DNA of 22,502 nucleotides, from positions 23,079 through 45,580 of the forward strand of contig RWJK01001168.1 in NCBI GenBank assembly GCA_004335835.1, written 5' to 3'. Positions 1-9,346 of the stretch are shown one piece after another. The translations under genes and the position numbers were made by a program. Every line of letters begins with the position of its first letter. The first letter of the stretch is position 1. The stretch comes from Scenedesmus sp. ARA3 (lineage: Eukaryota > Chlorophyta > Chlorophyceae > Sphaeropleales > Scenedesmaceae). Below the pieces are notes generated by a model. That model had not been told where the DNA came from. It did no database searches and saw nothing but the letters and a program-made list of their open reading frames with translations.

Positions 1-86
<86 letters not shown>
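1..86. repeat. (CAG)n microsatellite at left edge
   Basis: Nearly pure CAG units with one AAGGAG interruption near position 46. No gene can be assigned to it. Elsewhere in this window CAG tracts on this strand sit next to minus-strand splice acceptors (reading CTG there), so this one may be intronic. It lies at the very edge of the window, as does a similar tract at the other end, which suggests assembly or extraction boundaries at microsatellites. Confidence 0.95.
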
Positions 87-88
<2 letters not shown>

Positions 89-689
89 GAAGAAACATCA
101 ATGCGGTGTGAATGTCGTGACTGCCAGGCTGCAGCTCCACAGTCGACACCACCCAGTGTACGTCCCTGCATCAGGAGCGACGCATACGTACCAAGCTCCA
201 CAACATTTGCGCCATTCCAGCGCCAACTATTTCCAAATTTCCTCATTCTTGCAGTCAGAACGTCCCCTGATGTTTTATGTTTGCGAAATACATAGTGTGA
301 ATACTTTTTCAATGCAGCAGCTACGCTACACGTTTGTCAAGCAAAAAGGTGCCTTGAACTTGATCTGGTGGCAACTGCTGCTGCAGCTGCTGCTGCTACT
401 GCTGCTGTTGGTGATGCAGCCAGAGGCAGTGCGGCATAAACCAAAATGGCGCAGGGAGCTCATCATGCAGCGAGCTATGAGAATGATGAAGCGAACATCA
501 GTGTATGATGAGCCACGCCAGCTGAAACAACATAGTACCGAGTGCACATGCTTGAGACACTCCCATCAGGGACCCACAGATAGATAGAGGGGTTACATGG
601 TGTGTTCATGTGGCATACGCCACCATATACACTTGGGTGCTTTCAGGGACCCACCAACGCCAGGTGCAGTGAGCTTGTAGTGATGCTTA
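87..689. other. Unresolved region, no firm gene
   Basis: No recognisable gene. On the plus strand a basic stretch preceded by a CTG-rich tract and an AG (about 421-587, containing KPKWRRELIMQR and ending at TAG) looks somewhat like a terminal exon, but I could not find an upstream exon in matching phase. On the minus strand 955-593 is open and ends at a TAA embedded in a TGTAA polyadenylation-type motif (599-595). Neither is strong enough to call. Confidence 0.4.
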
Positions 690-797
690 TCACTCCATTC
701 GTTGACACTCGGCCCATTCCTCTCCACGCGCAAGCCATTTGTCTCGGCTTGCAGCTCTAGCCGCAAGCTGCTCCTGCGCGTGCTTTGCCTTACGTAA
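690..797 (-). CDS. Possible terminal exon, charged helical C-terminus
   Basis: The reading frame begins directly after a CTGCAG acceptor and gives 35 residues rich in Ala, Lys, Arg, Glu and Gln, including KHAQEQLAARAASRDKWLAR, then a TGA stop. The composition is that of a helix or coiled coil and is unlike the surrounding sequence. A similar but non-coding acceptor-like segment lies about 80 nt upstream on the same strand. It could be the last exon of the metalloprotease gene or belong to another gene; I could not join it in phase to the exon ending at 1146. No family recognised. Confidence 0.25.
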   Translation of the reverse strand, partial: LRKAKHAQEQLAARAASRDKWLARGEEWAECQRME

Positions 798-1145
798 CTG
801 CAGCATGCGCACCAGCAGCAGCAAGCAACAAGGCCAGCCGAGTGTTGCTCCCAATGCAACTGCAGCATGCACACAAACGCCAGCAAGCGAGGAGTCCAGC
901 AGCTTCCACAAGCAGATGTTTTGTGTATGAGCAGCAGCTGCAGACACGGCGGCATACCGCAAGGCGGGAGGATCTTGCAGTTGCATGTGCAAGTTGCGTG
1001 CCAAGGCCGCTACCAAAGTTTAATAGCATTTTGTTCTCACACCAGCTGTTCTGCATGCTGGATGCCAGCCTGCGAATGCGCACGCCTTTGTATGATCGCC
1101 GGGCACAGCTTTGTGCAGCCACAGCTGCAGCTGCAGGGGCCGCAC

Positions 1146-1336
1146 CTTTGGGATGAAGCGTTGGTAGGGCGCAGAATGAGCAGCGTTGGGCTGTATGCAA
1201 TCGTCACCAGCACAGTGGTTGGCGTAGCCGCATCGATTGTGACGCTGTAATAGTCCCTGTCTGTTGCAGTGCTGCATCTGGCTGCCACCTGCAGTGCAAG
1301 CGTGCAGCATGGTGCTTTACAGATTCTCGTGCACAC

Positions 1337-1368
<32 letters not shown>

Positions 1369-2508
1369 AGCAGCTGCTGCTGCAGCAGCTGCTGTTGTAG
1401 AGGGAAAGCAGGATGGCGGCATGCATGGCAGGAGCCACAACAGCTGGATGTGGAGCGAGTTTTGCTGGGCAGCTGTCCTCAGGACTGCCCTTGTGGCTAA
1501 CAGCTGCAGCTGCCTAAATCAAACCTAGCTGCATGTTGCATATGGCAATGCTGCAGGTGAAAGAAGCGATTACTGCTAGCTAGCCAGCTAGCTATAGCTG
1601 CTGCTTGCCTGTGCGCTGCGTGTGGTGCCGCTGGTGCTGCAGGGTATGTCAGCCGAGCACAGCTGCCGCGCTGTGGATGCATCCGAGCCCAGCTCATCAG
1701 GCAAGCGTGGTAGGGTCCTGCTGATTATGGCCAAGTCATCTTCTAGGTTGTTGCCTGGCCCATACTTGGGCGGGTACCTGCAGTGGATGCATATATCAGG
1801 GCAAAGAATTATCTCAAGTTTGCAGCACAGGTGTTATACAGCTGATCATAGCCAAGTCATCTTCAAGGTTGTTGCCTGACGCATACTTGGGCGAGTACCT
1901 GCAGTGGATGCACAGATCAGGGCAAAGAAATTTCTTTGGCCGTTTGCAGCACAGGTGTCATACAGCTGATTATGGCCAAGTCATCTTCAAGGTTGTTGCC
2001 CAGGCCATACTTGGGCGGGTACCTGCAATGGTTTTTCGGAATGTGTGCAGATCAGCACATATCAGCACACATCTAATTCGTTCTTACACGTCTTCCACGG
2101 CAGTCCTTGTAGATAAAATGACAGAGGGCAAGCACAGCTCCACATCGTGAGCTTGTGCAGGTTTTTGTGCAGCAGGCGCATCAATTCTGGACCAGCACTC
2201 CTTGCAGATGGACGGTTGTGCATTTTCCATGCTTAAAACTGTCACACTGCATCAGCAGTTGTGGACAACGCAGCTGCGTCAGCACTGAAGTAAGATGACA
2301 GGGAACCATGCTGCAGCGTTGGCTGCATTGCTGGCGCCAGACGTGCGGGGCAACTCACGTGTCTCAGCAACTGTGGACAATGCTGCGTTAGCACGGAAAA
2401 ATGGAACACTGGGGGTCAAGCTGCAGCATCTGCTGGTACCGCATGTGTGATGCAACTCACGTGCCGTTGCTCCATTGGGCCCATTCCCCCTGAGCCATGC
2501 CCATGACT

Positions 2509-2569
<61 letters not shown>

Positions 2570-4145
2570 CAGCAGCAGCAGCAGTGTGCGCATCAGCAGC
2601 ACACCGCTTCTGCAAGTACAGCACATACTCATGCGACTAGCCACTGCAGCTGCCGACCCTGTTAGCGCAGACCTGACCATGTCAAACGTGCATAGCTGCC
2701 GTAGCATACAGTACATGCGGGCATATTCAGGGTGAAGTGAAATTGATGCTCACTGCACACGCAATTATGCAATAAGCAGAAAGTAACCACCATACCAAAG
2801 AAATATACCAAAAAATAACCACCAAACCAAAACAACAACTGTTTCTTACCTGGCCCCCAGATGCTGTCTCCTGCAAAGTACTCAGAGGTGGCATCACCAT
2901 CATGGCTCAAGCCTAGAGTGTGGCCGATCTGCAAGCGGCACACCAAATACACGGCACAACATGAGGCAAGCATAGACTGCGATAGGCTTCATACACCATG
3001 CTGGCATCACCATCATGGCTCAGCCTAGAGTGTGGCCAATCTGCAGGCAGCACACCACATACATGGTGACAAGGGCAGAAGAGGTGCATGATGCAAAGAA
3101 GAAAACCAATGCAGCATTGCTGCACCACCAGTGTGTGTCTGCCAGTGGCAAGAATGTGGCTGGTTCCCTGCCAATGTACATGGGGCTAGAATAGACTGCA
3201 GACTGTCTCATCCACTTATGTGACCATGCTGCTGCTGGTGCTGCTGCTGCTGCTGCTGTTGCAGGCTGTGCACTGTGCCGCGCTCGTGCCACAGCTCACT
3301 TCATGCACTATGGCCCTGCTGGTGAATTTGAAGTCGAGTGGACCAGAGAACTTGTCAGGCCTGATGGCAGACAGTACGACAACAGCACAGCAAATGCAGT
3401 AAGTGATATTACAGTGTTGATACAGTGGCAGCCCAGAGGCAGAACAGCAACAGCATCGGGCCAGCAACACAGCAAGGAGCAGTGCAGCAGCAGCTGTCAG
3501 CCACCTGCTGGCCTCGTCGTGCGTGTGAAATGCAGCTGAGCACATGTCAGCTCTGCTGGGACAGCTGCTCCCCGGCACCTACCCTTGAAAGACAAAGAAG
3601 TCCCGTAAGATTTTGCTGCTGCTTTTGTTGCTGTTGATCACGCCAAACGTGCCCTGCAGAGCAAGGCCTGAGACAGGCTTGCCGTACCAATCTGCTGCAG
3701 TGCCCCCAATGCAGCCGCGCACTCCGTACTGCTCGTCATCTTCATTCAGCCTGCATGCAACAGGGAAAGCGCCAACGAATGCGTGAGCGCCAGCATCAGA
3801 TAAGGTTACACAACTGCACGAACACGCCCGCCTTGGACAGCAGTGCAACGGCGCCTGCCACACAAAAACATCACGCCTCTCCCTGACCTGTGCTACACAT
3901 TGCTACAACATCAACGCTTGGTATATTACGAATCTTGTCACCTCTCAAGGGTTGCAAAGCCGGGGTCCTCCGTGGTGACATCCACCTCCCAGATTGCAAA
4001 GTACTCTGCTACAGCCCTCCACATGGCGATGATGAGCCGCCCCTCCGCATTGCTGATGCTGCTTGGATCGCTGTCTGTTTTGAACATTGGCGTCGCAATA
4101 GGCCTGCCATTTGTGTAGAGCGCGTTCCATGCAGTGCCCTGTGAG

Positions 4146-4185
<40 letters not shown>

Positions 4186-4995
4186 AAGCAGCAGCAGCAG
4201 CAGCAGCAAAAGCAGTGCTGTTGTGTATGGTGCACTTCATTATGGCGCTGTGCCAGAACGCAGCTTGGGCAATGGTACCTGCCGATGCCAAGATGCTTCA
4301 CATACTTGTGCTATGCAGAAGCTCCCATGTTCGGCAGGAATGCAAATGGCCCATACACACGTTGTACGCTTGCAGGAACAGGCACGCTGCACTGTGCATG
4401 CTGCAGCATTGGCTGCCTTGGGTCACATGTGCGGTTGCAAATGCATGCAGCTAAAGCCTCCCACCTGTGTAACACAGCCCTGAAACTGCAGGAATATCTT
4501 GCGCCTGGCAGACGGCATGCTGTGCAGCTTGAAAGCATCGCCAAGCGCAACGTCGCTGTCCTCAGTCACTCCTGCTGTAGTGACGCTACCGTCATCACCA
4601 ACAGCAGCAGCAGCAAAGCCTGCAGATGCTGTGTCTGTTCCTGCAGTGTCAGCAAGCACTGCTGATGTATCCCTTTGGCATTGGCCATGACAGCACAGGT
4701 TGCAGGCATACACCACAGCACCAGAGCTGGTGACCCTTGCTGAATGGTCACGTGCCAGCTGCTCCTGCAACTGCCGTGACGTCCGGCCTGTCAATTCGGC
4801 TGCTGCTTTTAGGGCATCCGACGTTGCTCCAGCACGAGCAGCAGCAGCGGCAACGCCGGGGTCACTAGGTTCGCTGGCAGCAGGTTCTGTTGCTGCTGTT
4901 GCTGTTGCTGACGCTGCATGCCTCGCTGTGGGGCTTGAAAGAACCAGACCCCACAGTAATAACGTTAGGCCATGCGACTGCATCTGCGGGTGCAT
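1146..4995 (-). CDS. Secreted metzincin-type zinc metalloprotease, 3' end unresolved
   Basis: Eight exons join in consistent phase: 4995-4465, 4138-3942, 3750-3583, 3360-3300, 2928-2850, 2506-2461, 1777-1609 and 1288-1146, giving at least 464 residues. The first 20-25 residues (HGLTLLLWGLVLSS) form a likely signal peptide, so it should act in the secretory pathway, wall or medium. In order: an N-terminal Ala-rich pro-region; IFLQFQG (about 167-173) where relatives, from memory, have a YLDFDG-like strand; RAVAEYFAIWEVDVTTEDP (218-236); the CIGGTAADWYG block; the zinc site HEIGHTLGLSH (318-328; ligands H318, H322, H328; catalytic E319); the Met-turn PVMG (about 345-348); and NNLEDDLAIIS (370-380). 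Exon 8 (DYYSVTID) looks like the start of a C-terminal beta-sandwich domain. The intron after 1609 has a GC donor (CAG|GCAAGC). Later exons were not found. The frame is open upstream to 5277, but 4995 is preferred because the signal peptide follows it. The M12B/M6-like assignment is from motif memory. Confidence 0.8.
1339..1398. repeat. Alternating CTG/CAG tract in metalloprotease intron 7
   Basis: A run of CTG units followed by short alternating CAG and CTG blocks. Because CTG and CAG are reverse complements, the tract contains nested self-complementary stretches able to fold on themselves. It lies in the intron between the exons ending at 1609 and starting at 1288 on the minus strand. Confidence 0.9.
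1720..2030 (-). repeat. Triplicated metalloprotease exon 7 start (two decoys, one real)
   Basis: Three tandem copies of intron end plus exon start on the minus strand, with exon-start positions 2022, 1898 and 1777 (spacing 124 and 121 nt). Each has a TGCAG acceptor followed by codons for YPPKYGLGNNLEDDLAIIS, YSPKYASGNNLEDDLAMIS and YPPKYGPGNNLEDDLAIIS respectively. The first two then switch to a shared unrelated tail beginning SC(M/I)TPVLQT and stop; only the 1777 copy continues into RTLPRLPDELG. The shared coding part is 58 nt. The 1777 copy is therefore the functional exon, and the upstream two are truncated duplicates that keep an intact acceptor. Confidence 0.85.
2250..2470 (-). repeat. 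Imperfect two-unit repeat at the start of metalloprotease intron 6
   Basis: The donor context after exon 6 (CAC|GTGAGTTGC, junction at 2461/2460) recurs about 114 nt downstream near 2350. The sequence around GCTAACGCAGCATTGTCCAC also recurs as a GCTGACGCAGCTGCGTTGTCC variant near 2270. The duplicated material here is the beginning of an intron rather than its end. Both units stay open in one frame (FFRANAALST and YFSADAAALST), but no protein evidence supports them as exons. Confidence 0.6.
2508..2584. repeat. (CAG)n tract abutting a minus-strand splice acceptor
   Basis: About 25 CAG units with one TAG interruption. On the minus strand this is (CTG)n ending in CTGCAG immediately before metalloprotease exon 6 at 2506, so the microsatellite itself provides the pyrimidine-containing acceptor tract. 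Confidence 0.9.
2889..3066 (-). repeat. Duplicated metalloprotease exon 5 start (decoy plus real)
   Basis: Two copies on the minus strand with exon starts at 3040 (decoy) and 2928 (real). Both follow a TGCAG acceptor and encode IGHTLG. The real copy continues LSHDGDATSEYFAG and ends at a GTAAGA donor (2849). The decoy lacks one base, so its next codon is TGA, and the similarity ends about 40 nt into the exon. The decoy thus reproduces half of the zinc-binding motif and then stops. Confidence 0.85.
4147..4208. repeat. (CAG)n tract abutting the exon 2 acceptor of the metalloprotease
   Basis: CAG units with one TAGAAG interruption. On the minus strand this is a CTG tract ending about 10 nt before the acceptor AG at 4140-4139 that opens exon 2 (GTAWNAL). 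It is intronic and takes the place of a polypyrimidine tract. Confidence 0.85.
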
Positions 4996-5703
4996 GGTCA
5001 CCCGCTTGGCGCGGTCAGTGTGTAGGTGAAGATCGTATAGCGCTAGGGCGTCGCTGCATTGAGGAATTCGATGTACGAATGATAAACAAAAGACTTTACA
5101 ATGCAGCACAGTATGGTCGTCGGTCTTGATTGGTAGAGACGCTGTGGTATGTTTGGGGCAGGTTAGGGGACGAAAGCTGACAAAAGCAACAGCAACCATC
5201 CTGGGGACAGACCCCAGACTGTCCAAGGCCCTGATCATAGGCATTCCGTTTACTGTGACGGTGTAACAGAACAGCAACAGCCTGCAGCAAGGCTTGCAGC
5301 AGTGTCGCCAGCCAGATGTACGGTTGGGGCAGTTCAGGCGGTGCTGCCACAGCTGACCAGGCCAAGGGTTTTGCGCCGTTCCTGTTCGTGCAGGTAGCCG
5401 AGTGATTCAAAGTAAGTGTTTGGCTACTAGCCTAGGGCTTGAAAGCCCCTGTTGCTCAGCCTCAGCAAAAGGGGCTGGCCCTAAACCTGAACCATGTATA
5501 CGCTGCATTGTGATGTTGTGCCCTTCTGCTGCCACGTGGTGCCTGGCACCCATACCCTGCAGCCCTGGACAGTACCGCGACTGCTATATGCACCTACAGG
5601 GTTGAAGCTGCTGAATTATGCGTTCTTTGATGTGACAAGCAAGGTATTTTGCTGGAGGCACAGAATTACATGCTGTAGTGCCTCTGCCTGGTAGCTGCTC
5701 TGG
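4996..5703. promoter_or_regulatory. Divergent intergenic region between metalloprotease and U-box genes
   Basis: This 708-nt interval separates two start codons pointing away from each other, so it should hold both promoters and both 5' UTRs. No convincing TATA box or operator was identified. The minus-strand frame happens to stay open to 5277 but looks non-coding. For the plus gene an in-frame TAG at 5692-5694 lies just upstream of the ATG at 5704. A small hairpin (GGGCTT-GA-AAGCCC, about 5437) was noticed but has no assigned role. Confidence 0.5.
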
Positions 5704-7992
5704 ATGGACAGCGGCAATGCTCGAGGACGACGCAAGATACATGCTCGTAGAACTGGGGCGGCACTACCAAAGGCCGGTAGCTTGCAGCTCCCGGCCAGCC
5801 CAGCACAGCACGCAGTGACAGAATTTAAATGGGCCAGCGACCGCTACGAGGAGCAAGCACGAGTACCTGCTTCGTTCGGCAACCGGACGGCATCAGATTT
5901 GATTACAGCCACGACTGCGGGTAGCCTCAGCAGGGCGGGCAGCAACTCATCAGCAGCAGCAACACCAGCAGACTCTCTCACTGCAAACGAGTTCAAGTGG
6001 ATTTCTGACTACGTGGATTATTCAGAAGGTGCGATATAACATAATTCAGGCATTTAAATGGAAGTTTAGCTCAGCAGCTTGCCAGTGATGCCTTGATTGT
6101 GCCTGGAAACGCATGGATGCAGTGCTGGTCGTCTGCTTGCGCCCATCAAGTCCCTGCTGCCTTGCTACTGCAGGGCCCTCTCACCAAGCTGCGGGCGTGC
6201 AGCCCAAGGAGCCATCACAACAGCAGCAGCTGCTGCAGGCGCGTCCTGCAAGAAGCCCAGCACCCAGCAAGGCCAGTTGGTTCTCAGGGAGAGGCCGCTC
6301 ACAGCAGCAGCAGCAACAGCAGCGGAAGGTGCAGCAGCATGGCGTTGCACGCCGCAACTTGCAAGGTGCAAGGCAGCCAGGCCCAGCAGCTGGGACAGCA
6401 GCAGCAGCAGGAGCAGCAGAAACTGCACAGTCAGCAGCTGCAGCTGCTGTCAGTGCCAGTGCTGCAGCAGCAGCTGCTGCTGGCAGCTGGCTAGCAAGAA
6501 GAGGCGCTGGCTTGCTGGACAGCATGCTTGGGTATGATGCCCAGCTAAGCAGCAAAGAAGCCGCAACAGTTGCAGCACCAGCAGCAGGGACAGGCACAGT
6601 GCCAGGGACAGAGAGTGCAGGGAGTGGTAGCAGGCAAGTGAGCGCAGCAACAGCCATGCTGGCCAAGCCAAGGCAGCGCTTGCAGGAGAGGCAGCAACTT
6701 CAGCAGCAGCAACCTCAGCAGCAGCAGCAACAGCAGGGCAGCTGGCTTTGGCGTGAAGTAGTGCGTCTGCCCCAGTCCAGTGCTGCTGCTGCTCCTCAGT
6801 CATTGCACCCCGGCCCAGCTGCTACTGCCGCTGCTGCGGCTGTCCTGCAGCAACCAGCCAGACAGCAGCAGCAGGCATCTGCTGCAAATGCAGCAACAGC
6901 AGTAGGTGCCACGGCTGCTGCAGTTGCAACAGCTGTTGAGTCTTTGGGGCTGGTCATGCTTGTGCTTGGCGGCTTTGCTGCCCTTACACGCGAGGTTGCT
7001 GACGCAGCAGCAGCGGCATACAGCGAGACGCTGCGGCCAGCAGCTATGCTGACGTGGCAGCTAGCAGCAGCAGTAGGCAGCTTGATCAGCGTTGTTGTGG
7101 TGTACCTGCTGCTGCCGCTGCTGAAGGCAGCAACAGTGCTGCTGCAGCGGCTGCTGCTGGCCGCTGGACGCTTGCTGCAGTGCTGTAGAGTTCAGCAGGA
7201 AGTTCCTGGGACAGTGTGTACGCTGTACCGCGATCAAGCCCGGCTGCTTTGCAGTGCAGAACAGCAGCTAGCAGCGGCTTGTGCTGCCAACCACAGCTGC
7301 TGCATCAAGTTCGATGATGCGTTTCGCGAGAATGTTGACTACTTCAGGGCCAGATCGAGGCTGAGCGCAGACGCTGGCTATGGTCCTTTTGCTGATGAAG
7401 GCAGCTTTGCAGGAACATGGGTTGCAGTGCAGCTGTGTCTGCTGCAGGACGAGCAAGATGTGGCAAGATTCTGTGCAGCAGTTGCTGCCTGCTTGGAGCT
7501 ACGGCACCCGCAGCTCGTGCAGTGCTCTGGTGCTGCTGTTGGTGCGGTGCCTGTTCGCAACTTGCTGCAAGGCACAGCCACTGATGACAGTGCTGCTGGC
7601 TTGGTTGTACAGGCAGCAACAGCGGCAGCAGTACAGGACATGCAGCAGCAGCGCTTTTCCTTTAGCAGGCAGCGGTCACTGGCAGAACACCAAGCAGCAG
7701 CAGCAGACACAGGCTTGGTAGTGGTTGGCTGCCTGTTGCTGCAGCTGCCGCAGCAGCCTATGAGCTTGGCAGCAGGGCTGCAAGCAGCAGCCAAACAGGC
7801 CAGCAGCAGCAGCAGCAACAGCAGCGGCAGTAGGCCAAGTAGTGCTGCTGCTGCTGCTGCTGCTGCTGCTGTGCCGGAGCGACCAAGCTTAGCCAGCTGG
7901 AGCAGCAGGTTGCAGCTTGCACCTCAGCTAGTGGCAGGCCTACAGCACCTTGAACAGCAGATGGTGCGCCCTGCAGCAGCTCAGCCTGCAGC

Positions 7993-8026
<34 letters not shown>

Positions 8027-8494
8027 GCGGAGCGCAGCTGGGTCAGCACCCTCACAGCAGAGCAGCTAGCAGCTGCTGCAGTGCTGGATGCCTCAGCTGT
8101 GCCTGCGCAGCTAAAGCTCAACCCTGCACTTCTGCTGCTAGGCCAGCAGCAGCAGCAGCAGCAGCAGCTACAGCATGCTGCAGCCGTGCCTGGCACAGGT
8201 GCAGCAGCAGGGGTTGCTACTGGTGGGCTGTTGACGTCTGTAGCCGATGTGCTGCTGATGCTGCTGTCCGGAGGCACAACCACCACCGGCAGCAGCATCA
8301 GAATCAGCAGCAGCAGCGCAGCTGCTGGGCAGGGCAGGTCAGTACAGCAGCTGCAGCAGCTGGCCCAAAGCAGAGAAGCAATCCAGCTTCTCCCAGCTGC
8401 TGAACAAGCAGCACTGAACACAGCAGGCTTGCGAATCATAGAGCAGGTGCTGAAGCAAGTAGCTGACGTTCTTGCATGGCAGCAGAGGGTCAAT

Positions 8495-8526
<32 letters not shown>

Positions 8527-9244
8527 AGCTGGGCGGCTTCCTGCAAGGCCAACGTTCTCTGCTGCAGCTGCTGAGGCCCTAGCTGGTGAGGAAGAGGAGG
8601 CTGAGCGTCATGGCCAATGCAGCAGCCAGCAGCAGCCGCAGCAGCAGCAGGCTGTGAGTCCTGCTGGTGCTTCAGTCACTGGTGCAGCAAGGTCAGGCTG
8701 GTTCGGCTGGGTGGCCAGGCGCGGCAGTCTGCAGCAGCAGCAGCAGGCAGCAGTGTCTCCCGCAGGCACCAGCAGCAGTGACAGCAGCAGGACAGCCGTT
8801 CCTGCAAGCAGCAGCTTGGGAGGTGCACAGGCAGTGCCAGCAGCAGCAGCGTCCACCGCAGCTGCTTTGCATCCACTTGCAGCTAGTGCGCCGTGCTTTG
8901 ACTGGCAGCAGCTGATACAGGCACTGCAGCAGCTGGCAGCCCAAGCCGCTGCCTGGGAACAGCAGCAGCAGCTGCGCAGCCCATACCGGCATGACAGCAG
9001 CAGCAATAAGCCGCCACCATACTTCATCTGCCCCATCACAGCTGCTGTGATGAGTGACCCTGTGGTAGCTGCTGATGGCTTCACGTATGAGCGCAGTGCC
9101 ATCAGCCGCTGGCTGCAGCTGCAGCAGGGCATGCGGCGCTCGCCCATGACCAACAAGCCTATGGACGTGCTGCTGGTGCCTAACCACAGCCTGAGATCGA
9201 GCATCATGGAGTGGCACCAGCAGCAGCAGGAGCGTCGGCAGTAA
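5704..9244 (+). CDS. U-box protein with degenerate kinase-like region and two hydrophobic segments
   Basis: Two exons, 5704-6028 and 6174-9244, join in phase (GT at 6029, AG at 6172-6173) to give 1131 residues. An in-frame TAG at 5692 supports the ATG at 5704. The C-terminal 77 residues (about 1055-1131) are a clear U-box: FICPITAAVMSDPVV, GFTYERSAISRWL, then PNHSLRSSIMEW. U-boxes recruit E2 enzymes, so the predicted role is an E3 ubiquitin ligase. Residues about 360-430 hold two hydrophobic helices (SLGLVMLVLGGFAAL; LISVVVVYLLLPLL), suggesting membrane attachment. The region from about 488 echoes a kinase: VAVQLCLLQDEQDVARF then LELRHPQLVQ, later SWSSRLQLAPQLVAGLQHL and SVADVLLMLLSG. No HRD or DFG is visible and long polyQ/polyA runs interrupt it. 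Plant U-box kinases have the same kinase-then-U-box order. The U-box is sure; the kinase ancestry is inference. Exon 1 carries two EFKW motifs (residues 40 and 96). Confidence 0.87.
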
Positions 9245-9315
9245 GAGCAGTCTTAACCCCAGGCAGTAGGTGCTGGTGATGCCTGCTGCTATGAGCCCCT
9301 GTTGTTCAGCTGACA

Positions 9316-9320
9316 TGTAA
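9316..9320 (+). terminator. TGTAA polyadenylation-type signal for the U-box gene
   Basis: TGTAA, the usual chlorophyte poly(A) signal, lies 72 nt after the U-box stop codon, a normal 3' UTR distance. Confidence 0.6.
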
Positions 9321-9346
9321 GCTGGATGATGTCGGTGGAAATTACA

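Noticed and set aside
420..587. Plus-strand terminal exon near the left edge
   Set aside because: Basic, plausible peptide, but no phase-compatible upstream exon and no family recognised; kept only as a note.
785..1440. Joining the exon ending at 1146 to a frame containing RNLHMQLQDPPALR (about 1010-955) as metalloprotease exon 9
   Set aside because: The peptide is tempting for the C-terminal sandwich domain, but the only nearby acceptor gives the wrong phase.
2279..2420. Exon 7 of the metalloprotease at 2420-2279 (in phase with exon 6, ending in a stop)
   Set aside because: Phase fits, but the peptide lacks the NNxxDDLAI block. The copy starting at 1777 fits phase and supplies that block, so 2420-2279 is treated as repeated intron.
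2475..2735. Long poly-Ser, poly-Leu and poly-Ala frames across CAG tracts, here and at 1204-1440 and 4009-4209
   Set aside because: Pure trinucleotide repeats stay open in all frames; these tracts are intronic on the minus strand.
4996..5277. Metalloprotease N-terminal extension to 5277
   Set aside because: The frame is open and has ATGs, but the composition is not protein-like and a good signal peptide begins right after the ATG at 4995.
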